This document shows positions 30,893 to 39,009 of a stretch of DNA of 39,009 bases, one piece after another. The notes beneath the pieces are model-generated. The model saw nothing but the letters and a program-made list of their open reading frames with translations, did not search any database and was not told where the DNA came from. The DNA lies in contig NZ_CAMKRR010000021.1 in NCBI RefSeq assembly GCF_946415235.1, positions 1 through 39,009 on the forward strand, written 5' to 3'. Position numbers and translations under genes: made by a program. Within the stretch, counting starts at the first letter, position 1, and each line of letters begins with the position of its first letter. The stretch is from an uncultured Ruminococcus sp. (GTDB lineage: Bacteria; Bacillota; Clostridia; Oscillospirales; Ruminococcaceae).

Positions 30893-30961
30893 GGGACGGG
30901 TATCAGCGGATATGCCCCGTTCCTGACGCAGTTCAGTACAATAACCGCCCTGAGGCGGTTA
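30868..30961 (-). promoter_or_regulatory. Structured 5' leader of the ABC exporter operon
   Basis: On the minus strand the ~125-base leader holds a perfect 8-bp hairpin TAACCGCC/GGCGGTTA (30942-30961, 4-base loop). After it comes a long element closed by GTACTGAA/TTCAGTAC (30868-30875 with 30932-30939) and containing a 10-bp stem with one G-U (30880-30889 with 30905-30914). The arrangement suggests regulated folding upstream of the ribosome binding site. Confidence 0.55.
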
Positions 30962-30978
30962 CTGATTACATATTATTC

Positions 30979-31007
30979 ATTATACCATTTATACGATGCA
31001 TTGTCAA
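30979..31007 (-). promoter_or_regulatory. Consensus promoter of the ABC exporter operon
   Basis: On the minus strand perfect TTGACA (31002-31007) and TATAAT (30979-30984) at 17-base spacing, divergent from and close to the plus-strand promoter at 31032-31060. Confidence 0.88.
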
Positions 31008-31031
31008 TTCGGGAGCAGTACCAAAAATCCC

Positions 31032-31060
31032 TTGACAATCGCCTTTGAACATAGTAGAAT
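31032..31060 (+). promoter_or_regulatory. Promoter of the CPBP protease gene
   Basis: TTGACA at 31032-31037 and TAGAAT at 31055-31060, 17 bases apart, 21 bases before the start codon. GGAGG at 31068-31072 is the ribosome binding site. Confidence 0.8.
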
Positions 31061-31081
31061 TAAAGGTGGAGGTGCTTTTTT

Positions 31082-32074
31082 ATGCTTGAATACAGACCCA
31101 AACTGTTCAGTGAGGCTTCAAAGTCTCATGCTTCAAAGAACATTTTCGTTATCATACTCTGCTTTTTAGCGGTATTTTGTGTAATATTACTGCTTGAATC
31201 CATTGTGCCCGCAATAATCACTCTCAGACCCATAATGGAGGAGCTTCAGAAACAGGGATATCTCAATTCCGGTGAAGTCATCAGTGTAAAGGAGGCAACA
31301 AAGCTTGCCGTTAAGGTATCTTCCGCTCCGAAAATAATGATACCCTCTCTGCTGTCAACCGTGTTCGGAACTCTTGCGGCAATATTCTACTGCCGCTGCA
31401 TAGAAATGAGACCCGTCCGCTCAATGGGAGCCCGCAAAAAGGGATTTTTTCCCATGTATTTGTCAGGTCTTGCCGCAGGTTTTGTAATGATGTCGTTTAT
31501 CGCGCTCATCAGTGCCTGTCTCGGTATAACACATATCAAGCTTTGCAGCAGCATAAACGCAGGAGTCCTCGTACTGTTTTTCATAGGATTTGTAGTTCAG
31601 GGCATGAGTGAGGAATTCATCTTCCGCGGTTACCTCATGACTACCATAGGCGGAAGCGGCAAGCATACTGCTGTAGCCGTCGGGATAAGCGCTCTCGGAT
31701 TTGCTCTTGCTCACGTCGGAAACCCCGGCTTCGGACCTCTTCCCTTCGTCAATCTGTTCCTCTTCGGCGTATTCGCCGCACTTTGCGTCATCCTTTTTGA
31801 TAATATATGGGGAGCCTGCGCCATTCATTCCATGTGGAACTTCGCACAGGGCAACATATACGGCATAAGCGTCAGCGGTACTTCCGATACGGAGTCTGTA
31901 TTCCGCAGCGTCCCCAATTCTACCCATGCTTTTCTGACAGGCGGTGAATTCGGCATAGAGGGAAGCCTGCTGACTACATTTATCCTCGTTATCGGCATTG
32001 CCATGTCACTGTTCATGATCTCAAAAAAGACCACCGAACCCGCAGAAGCAGCTCCTGCCGAAGCAGAACAATAA
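31082..32074 (+). CDS. CPBP family intramembrane glutamic protease (Abi/CAAX), copy 1
   Basis: 330 residues with about eight transmembrane segments. The family motifs are present: EExxxR at Glu177-Glu178-Arg182 in MSEEFIFRGYL, FxxxH with His211 in FALAHVGN, and the third motif with His249 and Asn253 in HSMWNFAQG. CPBP proteins cleave membrane substrates; members process prenylated proteins in eukaryotes and act in bacteriocin immunity or peptide maturation in bacteria. The C-terminus is Glu/Ala-rich. It is divergent from the ABC exporter and convergent with a second CPBP gene; own promoter and terminator. Confidence 0.88.
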   Translation: MLEYRPKLFSEASKSHASKNIFVIILCFLAVFCVILLLESIVPAIITLRPIMEELQKQGYLNSGEVISVKEATKLAVKVSSAPKIMIPSLLSTVFGTLAAIFYCRCIEMRPVRSMGARKKGFFPMYLSGLAAGFVMMSFIALISACLGITHIKLCSSINAGVLVLFFIGFVVQGMSEEFIFRGYLMTTIGGSGKHTAVAVGISALGFALAHVGNPGFGPLPFVNLFLFGVFAALCVILFDNIWGACAIHSMWNFAQGNIYGISVSGTSDTESVFRSVPNSTHAFLTGGEFGIEGSLLTTFILVIGIAMSLFMISKKTTEPAEAAPAEAEQ

Positions 32075-32083
32075 AAACAAAAC

Positions 32084-32117
32084 GCCCGTATACGGTCATT
32101 TAACGCCGTATACGGGC
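32084..32117. terminator. Bidirectional terminator between the two CPBP genes
   Basis: GCCCGTATACGG (32084-32095) pairs perfectly with CCGTATACGGGC (32106-32117). TTATTTTTTA follows on the plus strand, and the minus side continues into GTTTTGTTTTTA. Confidence 0.9.
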
Positions 32118-32124
32118 TTATTTT

Positions 32125-33312
32125 TTATGAAGTGAGCTTTGTCTGATAGATTATCAGGAGAGTATATGCCACATGGACGGCAACTGCAAGGATAATGCCG
32201 ACCGAGGTCTTTGCCACGGCTAATCCGCGGCGGCTCTGTGCGGGAGTCGATACGGGGAGCTTACAGTTCATGCGGAAAACAACGAGCATTATGATACCCA
32301 CGATATAGCAAAGTATCAGCAGCAGTCCGCTTACTCCCATAACAAAAGTATTGTCCTCGAATTCCGAAACAAGCGTCGCGCAGGTGTTTATCAGTATATG
32401 GACAACTATTGACGGAACTATGGAGTTATGCTTCATGTCGATATGTCCGAAGAATATTCCTATCAGGAAAGCAAGCACGAACTGCGGGATATTTCCGTGT
32501 GCAAGTCCGAAGAAAAACGCCGACATGAATATTCCGAAGCGCTGATTTGACTTTGAGAATATCTTCATAAGAGCTCCGCGGAAGAAGAACTCCTCCGTCA
32601 GCGGCGCTATGATACAGCTGTATATCGTGAGCACCGCAAAGCCCAGCCCCGTCTTGCCCATGTCCGTGTCAAGGACATCTGTTGAGAAGCCGTACTTCCC
32701 GAAGATGTCGTCGATACCGCCTGCTATCACAGCGGAGCTGTACCAGATGAATATTCCCGCAAGGCAATGCTGCACCGCATCGTAAAAGTGGTAATCCCTT
32801 GTTTTGAACATGAAGGACGGCTTTATCTTCGCCCATTTCAGTGCAACGAAGGCAAAGCCTATATTTGCGCCCATGTAGGTTATAAGGTTTATCGCCGCAA
32901 GTATGGAACCGCTCTGCATATAATGCGAAATAGCTCCGTCTTCAGCTCCCGGATTGGCTTTGGCAAGTATGAGCTTTATCACAAGCATCAGCAGATACGC
33001 AAACACGCTCGACGCAAAAAACTGTATGAGCATAATGAATCCGCCGATATTGTAAAAACGTCTTATTGCGCTCTTTTCAACCTTTGCAGGCTCAAAGGGC
33101 ACTGTGAACTCAGGCATTGTCGCCCACGGAAGTATCTCGGAATAATCGTCCCTGTACCACCTGAACTCCGTAGGGTTCCTGAACGGATCGTGCAGGTCTG
33201 TCTTTTCCGACTCCCTGATCTCCCTGTCCTTTTCCTCGAGCTGCTTCGTAAGACTGTATATTTCATGGCTAAGCGCCGCATATTCCGCGGTGTAACCCTG
33301 TGTTTCGTTCAT
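32125..33312 (-). CDS. CPBP family intramembrane glutamic protease, copy 2
   Basis: 395 residues. A polar, coiled-coil-prone cytoplasmic N-terminus (~1-80, YSLTKQLEEKDREIRESEK) precedes about eight membrane helices. Motifs: Glu240-Glu241-Arg245 in LTEEFFFRGAL, His272 in FGLAHGN, and HILINT near residue 305. The first protease gene has the same EExxxR core but otherwise little similarity. The extra N-terminal region is not seen in copy 1. The ribosome binding site is weak (AGGA close to the ATG, AAAGGA 15 bases earlier), so the start is less certain than others. Substrate unknown. Confidence 0.85.
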   Translation of the reverse strand: MNETQGYTAEYAALSHEIYSLTKQLEEKDREIRESEKTDLHDPFRNPTEFRWYRDDYSEILPWATMPEFTVPFEPAKVEKSAIRRFYNIGGFIMLIQFFASSVFAYLLMLVIKLILAKANPGAEDGAISHYMQSGSILAAINLITYMGANIGFAFVALKWAKIKPSFMFKTRDYHFYDAVQHCLAGIFIWYSSAVIAGGIDDIFGKYGFSTDVLDTDMGKTGLGFAVLTIYSCIIAPLTEEFFFRGALMKIFSKSNQRFGIFMSAFFFGLAHGNIPQFVLAFLIGIFFGHIDMKHNSIVPSIVVHILINTCATLVSEFEDNTFVMGVSGLLLILCYIVGIIMLVVFRMNCKLPVSTPAQSRRGLAVAKTSVGIILAVAVHVAYTLLIIYQTKLTS

Positions 33313-33401
33313 ATTCCTGTTATCTCATTCCTTTCATCCTCAATATCTGATATTAATTTTATCATAATTTCAGTCAAAAGTAAATAGATAATGTCAACTT
33401 T

Positions 33402-35720
33402 TCAGTCAATTATCACTATGTCAAGTCCCTGAGGACTTTCCGCCGTGAATGGGAGCTCTGTCCCCCTTACGGTGAGCTCAATGCAGTCACCCTTGCTGAC
33501 TGCCTTTATTTCCGCTTTTTTAGTGCGGCTGCTGTTGTATACCGTCGTTTCCGCAGTACTGCCCTCGTCCATGCCGTAAACGACTATCCTCATTCCGTCG
33601 AGGTAATCGTAATCGGCAGTCTGCCTGTAATTTCCGTAAACTATTATCGAACGCGGTCTTGCATATAACGGCATACCGAAATAGTCATATTTCTTTGTAT
33701 ACCACCTGCCGCCCCTGAGGGCTTCACCCGTCTGTATATCCGTCCATGTGCCGCAGTCGGGCAGGTAGAAGCTGCACACACCGTCCTCGCTGAAAACAGG
33801 AGCGGCGAGCAGGGAATTTCCGAGCATATACTGGGTATCGAGAGCAAGCACATTGCGGTCGAAGCCGAAGTCCACAGCCATAGCTCTCATCATGGGGACA
33901 CCTGTTTCGTGAGTCCTTACGGCATTCGCCCACAGGTACGGCATGAGCCTGCCCTTGAGCTTTACGAAATGACGGGCAACATCGCAGCTCTCCTCGTCAA
34001 AGTGCCACGGTACGCGGTAGGAATTGTTTCCGTGATAGCGCGAATGGGTTGACATAAGTCCGAACGCCGTCCAGCGCTTGTAGAGGTCGGGAGTGCCCGT
34101 GGACTCAAATCCGCCTATATCATGGGAGAAAAAGCCAAATCCCGACATACACAGTGACAGTCCGCCGCGGAGAGTTTCCCACATGGACTCATAAGCCGAG
34201 AAGCAGTCTCCGCCCCAGTGTACGGGGAACTTCTGACAGCCTGCGGTCGCTGACCTTGCAAACAGGCAGGCATTGCCCTCACCCTTTACGCTCCCGAGAG
34301 CTTCAAACACCGTCTTATTGTAGAGATAAGCATAGTAATTATGCATCCTGTAAGGGTCCGAGCCGTCGGAATATACCGCATCTGTGGGAATACGCTCGCC
34401 GAAATCCGTCTTTACCGCGTCGATGCCAAGCTCTGCAAGGCGGCGTATCTGCTCTGCGAACCATATGCGGGCTTCCGCGTTGGTGAAGTCGATTATCGCC
34501 ATGCCCGGCTGCCACATATCACACTGAAACACGGAACCGTCCTTTTTTCTGATGAAATAGCCTTTTTCGGCGCATTCCGCAAATGCGGGAGAGCGCTGTC
34601 CGATGTAGGGATTGACCCATACGCACACCCTCAGCCCCTTGGACTTCAGACGCGCTATCATCGCCTTGGGGTCGGGGAATTTTTCACTGTCCCACTCAAA
34701 TCCGCACCACTGAAATTCCTTCATCCAGAAGCAGTCAAAATGGAACACATCGAGGGGGATATCCCTTATCTGCATCTCGTCGATGAATGAATTGACGGTT
34801 TTTTCGTCGTAATCCGTGGTAAAAGAGGTGGAGAGCCACAGTCCGAAGGACCACGGCGGGGGAAGTGCAGGCCTGCCTGTGAGGGCGGTATAACGCTCTA
34901 TAACGTCGGCAATGGTCCCGCCGCCGAATATAAAGTAATCAAGCCGTTCTCCCTGTACCGAGAAGGCAGTCTTTGAGACATTCTCGCTGCCGACCTCGAA
35001 GCTTACCTTTTCGGGGTGATCCACGAACACGCCGTAGCCCCGTGAGGACACGAAAAACGGTACGGACTTGTAGCTCTGCTCGGTGCAGGTGCCGCCGTCG
35101 CTGTTCCATACCTCAACGGTCTGTCCGTTTTTCACGAACGAGGAGAACTTCTCGCCGAAGCCGTATATGTGCTCACCAACGGAAATCCCCAGCATTTCGC
35201 GGATATACACGCTCTCTCCGCTGTCGGAGCGTGAAAAGAAAGGCTCACGGGATTGTTCCGCTTCGGTCTGCTCTCTGTGCCACGGCTCCTCCTCGATAAT
35301 TGAGGTAGTCCGCCAGCCCGACTGTGTGAGCAGCCTGCCGTCAAAGTAATAGGATATGTCCCATTTCCCTTTCTCACAGCCGATACGGACGGAAGTCCTG
35401 CCCGATACCAGTTCAAAGCCGCCGTCGGGAAGCCTGTTTATGGCTGGGCGGAAGCCCTTGTCATCATTAAGTACGAAGGAGGGCTTTTTGCGGGCAGCTC
35501 CCCTGAAATGCTCTATACTTACCTTGATGCTGTTTTCGAGGACAGATGTAAAGGTCACGGTCAGCACAGGGCCGCCGAGTGTCATCCCCCTGTTTGAGAC
35601 ATGATAAGGCGTAGCCCATACCGTCACCGACCGCTCGTCCGCCTCCGTCTCGTATATCTGCGAAGCCCAGTGTACATTATAGCCCTTCTTGTTCATCCAG
35701 AAACCATCTGATACTTTCAT
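33402..35720 (-). CDS. GH31 alpha-xylosidase (YicI-like), cytoplasmic
   Basis: 772 residues from the ATG at 35718-35720 (GGGGAG nine bases upstream); the frame opens 30 codons earlier, but that part overlaps the promoter. No signal peptide. N-terminal beta-sandwich (~1-280), then the (beta/alpha)8 domain. The nucleophile Asp439 is in VKTDFGERIPTD and the acid/base Asp505 in HWGGDCFSAYESM, 66 residues apart as in E. coli YicI (also 772 residues). It releases alpha-xylose from xyloglucan oligosaccharides after import. The neighbouring divergent xylanase and the AraR-like operator fit a hemicellulose regulon. Confidence 0.93.
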   Translation of the reverse strand: MKVSDGFWMNKKGYNVHWASQIYETEADERSVTVWATPYHVSNRGMTLGGPVLTVTFTSVLENSIKVSIEHFRGAARKKPSFVLNDDKGFRPAINRLPDGGFELVSGRTSVRIGCEKGKWDISYYFDGRLLTQSGWRTTSIIEEEPWHREQTEAEQSREPFFSRSDSGESVYIREMLGISVGEHIYGFGEKFSSFVKNGQTVEVWNSDGGTCTEQSYKSVPFFVSSRGYGVFVDHPEKVSFEVGSENVSKTAFSVQGERLDYFIFGGGTIADVIERYTALTGRPALPPPWSFGLWLSTSFTTDYDEKTVNSFIDEMQIRDIPLDVFHFDCFWMKEFQWCGFEWDSEKFPDPKAMIARLKSKGLRVCVWVNPYIGQRSPAFAECAEKGYFIRKKDGSVFQCDMWQPGMAIIDFTNAEARIWFAEQIRRLAELGIDAVKTDFGERIPTDAVYSDGSDPYRMHNYYAYLYNKTVFEALGSVKGEGNACLFARSATAGCQKFPVHWGGDCFSAYESMWETLRGGLSLCMSGFGFFSHDIGGFESTGTPDLYKRWTAFGLMSTHSRYHGNNSYRVPWHFDEESCDVARHFVKLKGRLMPYLWANAVRTHETGVPMMRAMAVDFGFDRNVLALDTQYMLGNSLLAAPVFSEDGVCSFYLPDCGTWTDIQTGEALRGGRWYTKKYDYFGMPLYARPRSIIVYGNYRQTADYDYLDGMRIVVYGMDEGSTAETTVYNSSRTKKAEIKAVSKGDCIELTVRGTELPFTAESPQGLDIVIID

Positions 35721-35738
35721 AAATGTATTCTCCCCTTG

Positions 35739-35754
35739 ATTTGTACGTACAACT
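35739..35754. promoter_or_regulatory. AraR-like operator in the alpha-xylosidase leader
   Basis: ATTTGTACGTACAACT contains the perfect 12-bp palindrome TTGTACGTACAA (35741-35752). It matches the B. subtilis AraR consensus ATTTGTACGTACAAAT at 15 of 16 positions as I recall it. It lies between the -10 and the ribosome binding site, a position for blocking transcription. The regulator itself is not in the window. Confidence 0.6.
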
Positions 35755-35791
35755 TTTCGCGCAGCCGTACATTGTCTTGACTTATATCTTA

Positions 35792-35820
35792 ATAATAACA
35801 TCTTTTCCAAAAGTTTGCAA
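35792..35820 (-). promoter_or_regulatory. Promoter of the alpha-xylosidase gene
   Basis: On the minus strand TTGCAA (35815-35820) and TATTAT (35792-35797) are 17 bases apart. The leader of about 65 bases contains the AraR-like palindrome. Confidence 0.55.
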
Positions 35821-36179
35821 TAGATAATCGAAGCAGATGATGCTATTCATAAAATCTTAAACCGAAGGTGCATATTCCGAATAATACAATTATAATAGTA
35901 ATATTCCCTCTGATTATTCCGGGCTGTAATTATTTGATGCTGTTTTAACAAATCGGCACAATGCATAGAATTGTAAATACAAATTGAGCAGTCTGACAGT
36001 CCCGTATTCTGAAACCGCTCTATCAAATCAGCTGATTATAACATATTGTGCATATTATTATTCGTTTTGAACAATAGCACTTTTGTGCGGAAAATACCAA
36101 ATTCTAAACCTAAAATGTTTTAATTTCTATATTTTTTAGATACATCTGCATTTTGTACACCTAATCATTGTTTTTGGGG

Positions 36180-36209
36180 TTGAATTTATCAGTACAAATA
36201 TAGTAAAAT
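36180..36209 (+). promoter_or_regulatory. Candidate xylanase promoter
   Basis: TTGAAT at 36180-36185 and TAAAAT at 36204-36209 with an 18-base spacer. An alternative is TTGTAA at 36212-36217 with AATAAT 17 bases on. GAGGAGGAG just before the ATG is a strong ribosome binding site. Confidence 0.45.
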
Positions 36210-36290
36210 ACTTGTAACAGCATGAAATGATATAAATAATATCATTACGTTGAACGAAAAAATATACACTTTTTACGAGGAGGAGAATGT

Positions 36291-39009
36291 ATGAAAGTAA
36301 AAAAGATAGTTGCAGGCCTTACGGCTGCAAGCTGCCTTTCAGGAGTGATTACAGTCTTGCCTGACGTAGTTTCGCGCACCTATGCTGCTGAGATCGTTCA
36401 TAACGACTTCGAGCGCAACTACGAGGGCTGGTACGGCGAAGGGGATAATGTTGAAGTAACCGCTCAGCTGGGAGAGGGCTTCGGCACTTCACGAGGCATG
36501 AAGGTCACAGGACGAAACTCAGCTTCACAGGGCGCAGCTTCATCAAAGGGACTCTATCTCTTTGGCGGAGACAAATATACCTACAGCGTTAAGGTCTACA
36601 GCGAAACAGCTGAAAAATTCAATTTTTCACTTCTTGTCATCGACGAGAAAACAGGCAGGGAAACAACTGTAAAACTCGATTCCAAGAATGCAGCCGCAGG
36701 TGAATGGACAGAGCTCAGTGGAAGCTATACCGCTCCCAAGGACAGCTATGAGTTCAAGCTCAGCATCACCAATGATTCCACAAACGATTTCCTTTTTGAT
36801 GAATTCCTCATCACAGGCGACAAGGAAGCTCAGGAAGCACACGCCGTTCCATCGGGCAAGGGTCTTAAGGACGAGTTCGCAAGCTATTTCCGCGTAGGCA
36901 ATATCTTCAACAGAGGAACTATCAGCAACAGCGGTATCCAGGGCATCATCCTCAAGGATCACAACGCTGTGGAGTGCGAGAACGAGACAAAGCCCGATGC
37001 AACTCTGGTACAGAGCGGTTCATCGGATACAAACATAAAGGTATCCCTCAGCAGCTGTGCTGCTATCTGCGATTTCTGCGTAAAGAACAATATCGCATTC
37101 AGAGGACATACCCTTGTATGGCACAGCCAGACCCCAGAGTGGTTCTTCAAGAGCAACTTCCAGCAGAACGGAAGCTGGGTAGACAAGAGCACCATGAGCA
37201 AGCGTATGGAAAGCTATATCCAGCATATGTTCGAGGCATTCGCAACACAGTACCCCGACCTTGACCTCTATGCATACGACGTATGCAACGAGTGTATCTC
37301 CGATGCAGGCAACGGCGGTCCGAGAGGCGGCGGCTACGGCAACGGAAATTCACCGTGGGTACAGGTATACGGCGGCAACGGCTTCATCGAGGAGGCCTTC
37401 ACCTACGCAAGAAAGTACGCTCCTTCCACCTGTAAGCTCTTCTACAACGACTATAACGAGTTTGCCGACGGCAAGAAGAACAGCATAATCAACTCTATCC
37501 TCAAGCCTCTCAAGGCTAAGGGAGTTCTTGACGGTATGGGAATGCAGTCGCACGTAAACGCTGCTGCAAGCAATGCGTGGGGCGATACGAATTCTTACCT
37601 CAAGGCTATGGACGATTACCTCAATCTCGGTATCGACGTTCAGGTTACAGAGCTCGATATCAGCGTTGAGAACGGAAAGTACTCATATCAGGATCAGGCA
37701 AACAAGTACAAGGCTATCTTCCAGCACGCTATGCAGTGGAACAGTGCGGGTCACGACAACAAGGTAACCCTTGTTCAGATCTGGGGCCCTAATGACGCAA
37801 ACTCATGGCTCAGCTCGGGTAGCAACGGCCTTCTTTATGACGCAAGCAACCAGCCAAAGGCTGCTTATACAGCTCTTACGAGCCTCGTTCCCGACAGCGA
37901 GTGGGGCGAAGGCAAGCCTTACACAGGTCCCGGAAGCAGCGGATTTACTCCAAAGCCCGTTGAGCCTGCAAAGGTTGACGACGACGGCTACTGGTTCCAC
38001 AGCACATTCGAGAGCGGTACCGACAGCTGGTCGGGCAGAGGCGCTGCTTCTGTTGACACAAGCAGCTCCGCCAAATACTCAGGCAGCAAGTCACTCTATG
38101 TAAGCGGCAGAACAAATTCATGGAACGGCACTGCCATCTCACTCGACTCAAGAGCATTCGAGGCAGGCGAGACATACAGCTTCTCGGTAAACGCTATGAC
38201 CAATGAAGGCGGAGATACTACCGAGTTCAAGTTCACTCTCCAGTATGACGACGCTTCGGGCACAGCAAACTACGATCAGATCGCACTTGCTTCCGCTCCG
38301 AAGGGTGAATGGGTACAGCTGGCAAATACAAGCTATACTCTTCCCGCAGGCGGATCAAACTTCCAGATCTATGTTGAAACAACAGATGAGAACGAATACG
38401 TTGATTTCTTCATCGACGAGGCTATAGGCGCTCCTTCGGGCACAAGCATCGACGGCGCAGGTCAGCCAAAGGTACGCAAGGTCACACTTGGCGACCTCAA
38501 CTTCGATGAGAAGATCGACTCACTTGATATGATAACCGCAAGAAAGGGTCTCATCAAGGGCGGCTTCACAGATTCAATGACTCAGAAAGCAGCAGACGTT
38601 GACCAGAGCAAGGAATTTGACGTAACAGACCTCGTTTGTCTCCAGGAATTCATTCTTGGCAAGATCAAGGAATTCCCCGTAAACAAGCCTGCAGTCCCCA
38701 CACTTGATGTTTCACAGTACGAGGCTAAGTTCAGCGGCATATCACTGGCTGAGAGCTTTAAGAAGGAAAGCGAGAACAACCCAATCTATACTCAGCGTTT
38801 CGGCGCAGACCCAGGCTGGATGGTATATGACGGCAGACTTTACGTTTACACAACAGCTGATGAATTCGCATACAAGAATGGTCAGCTTATTGAAAACGAT
38901 TATTCTTCAGGCTATATCAACTGCTTATCAACAGCAGACCTTGTAAACTGGACCGACCACGGTCAGATCCCTGTTGCAAAGACAAGAGTAAACGGCACAC
39001 CTATTGCAA
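36291..39009 (+). CDS. Cellulosomal xylanase, CBM22-GH10-CBM22-dockerin-GH43 (partial, 3' end missing)
   Basis: 906 codons are visible with no stop. Signal peptide ~1-33 (VAGLTAASCLSGVITVLP). CBM22 at ~36-178 (VHNDFERNYEGW ... FLFDEFLIT). GH10 at ~185-545: acid/base Glu334 in YDVCNECIS and nucleophile Glu454 in QVTELDIS; FRGHTLVWHSQTPEWF is also diagnostic. A Gly/Pro linker leads to a second CBM22 (~565-710), a type I dockerin at ~733-795 (GDLNFDEKIDSLD, ADVDQSKEFDVTD), and the start of a GH43 domain from ~820, with its first catalytic Asp probably Asp840 in FGADPGWMVYDG. It cuts xylan and probably removes arabinose or xylose side groups. The dockerin is internal, between two catalytic modules. 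The ATG has GAGGAGGAG 5 bases upstream. Confidence 0.95.
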   Translation, partial: MKVKKIVAGLTAASCLSGVITVLPDVVSRTYAAEIVHNDFERNYEGWYGEGDNVEVTAQLGEGFGTSRGMKVTGRNSASQGAASSKGLYLFGGDKYTYSVKVYSETAEKFNFSLLVIDEKTGRETTVKLDSKNAAAGEWTELSGSYTAPKDSYEFKLSITNDSTNDFLFDEFLITGDKEAQEAHAVPSGKGLKDEFASYFRVGNIFNRGTISNSGIQGIILKDHNAVECENETKPDATLVQSGSSDTNIKVSLSSCAAICDFCVKNNIAFRGHTLVWHSQTPEWFFKSNFQQNGSWVDKSTMSKRMESYIQHMFEAFATQYPDLDLYAYDVCNECISDAGNGGPRGGGYGNGNSPWVQVYGGNGFIEEAFTYARKYAPSTCKLFYNDYNEFADGKKNSIINSILKPLKAKGVLDGMGMQSHVNAAASNAWGDTNSYLKAMDDYLNLGIDVQVTELDISVENGKYSYQDQANKYKAIFQHAMQWNSAGHDNKVTLVQIWGPNDANSWLSSGSNGLLYDASNQPKAAYTALTSLVPDSEWGEGKPYTGPGSSGFTPKPVEPAKVDDDGYWFHSTFESGTDSWSGRGAASVDTSSSAKYSGSKSLYVSGRTNSWNGTAISLDSRAFEAGETYSFSVNAMTNEGGDTTEFKFTLQYDDASGTANYDQIALASAPKGEWVQLANTSYTLPAGGSNFQIYVETTDENEYVDFFIDEAIGAPSGTSIDGAGQPKVRKVTLGDLNFDEKIDSLDMITARKGLIKGGFTDSMTQKAADVDQSKEFDVTDLVCLQEFILGKIKEFPVNKPAVPTLDVSQYEAKFSGISLAESFKKESENNPIYTQRFGADPGWMVYDGRLYVYTTADEFAYKNGQLIENDYSSGYINCLSTADLVNWTDHGQIPVAKTRVNGTPIA

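Larger units (their letters stand above)
35721..36290. other. 570-base divergent regulatory region, alpha-xylosidase / xylanase
   Basis: Very AT-rich, no gene supported. Besides the promoters and the AraR-like site it holds the perfect palindrome AATCAGCTGATT at 36026-36037, a GCAC-TTTT-GTGC hairpin near 36078-36089, and separated TTGTAC (about 36155) and GTACAA (about 36192) half-sites around the xylanase -35. The length suggests several regulator sites. Confidence 0.55.

Noticed and set aside
1-39009. CRISPR arrays, tRNA or rRNA genes, intact insertion sequences
   Set aside because: No regularly spaced repeats, cloverleaf-like sequences, rRNA segments or transposase genes with terminal inverted repeats were seen.

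Overview
The window looks like chromosomal DNA from a fibre-degrading Ruminococcus (R. flavefaciens / R. albus group, Bacillota, Oscillospiraceae). The basis is two large secreted plant-wall enzymes carrying type I dockerins (a CBM4-GH9 endoglucanase and a CBM22-GH10-CBM22-dockerin-GH43 xylanase), Thr-rich linkers, a third dockerin protein built on a CAP domain, a cytoplasmic GH31 alpha-xylosidase, strong AGGAGG-type ribosome binding sites and near-consensus sigma-A promoters. Species assignment is inference; there is no rRNA, tRNA, CRISPR array or intact transposase in the window.

Region 1 (1-3670) is an accessory graveyard. After the 3' end of a membrane protein come two decayed copies of the same tyrosine recombinase, both on the minus strand and both followed by a similar hairpin. 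They flank a promoter-driven regulator / alpha-beta hydrolase pair and the stub of a Fic gene. Region 2 (3670-5990) has a Nudix-fold NrtR-type regulator divergent from a DUF4349 lipoprotein. Region 3 (5990-9720) has the GH9 cellulosomal enzyme and, divergently, a suppressor-of-fused domain protein.

Region 4 (9720-24412) is a single long minus-strand polysaccharide operon. It starts from a consensus promoter at 24383-24412, has a ~250-nt structured leader, and ends at the hairpin at 9723-9742. In transcription order it encodes a PglD-like acyltransferase, an initiating phosphoglycosyl transferase, an SDR-GT4 fusion, a GT4, a membrane-protein remnant, a GT-A transferase, a Wzx flippase, an ATP-grasp ligase, two DegT-fold PLP enzymes, and CapE-CapF-CapG, which make UDP-N-acetyl-L-fucosamine. 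The set specifies a lipid-linked repeat unit that probably contains L-FucNAc plus an amino sugar that may be acylated by an amino acid. No intact Wzy polymerase is visible.

Region 5 (24650-27202) has a secreted CAP-dockerin protein, a YbjN-like protein and a secreted lipoprotein. Region 6 (27225-33312) has a heterodimeric ABC exporter with a structured leader and possible leader peptide, and two CPBP-family membrane proteases facing each other. Region 7 (33402-39009) is xylan use: the intracellular alpha-xylosidase with an AraR-like operator, and divergently the cellulosomal xylanase, which runs off the window end.

The most promising leads are the ATP-grasp/DegT module and SDR-GT4 fusion in the polysaccharide operon, the structured leaders of that operon and of the ABC exporter, the AraR-like operator at the GH31 gene, the dockerin-tagged CAP protein, and the duplicated recombinase remnants.
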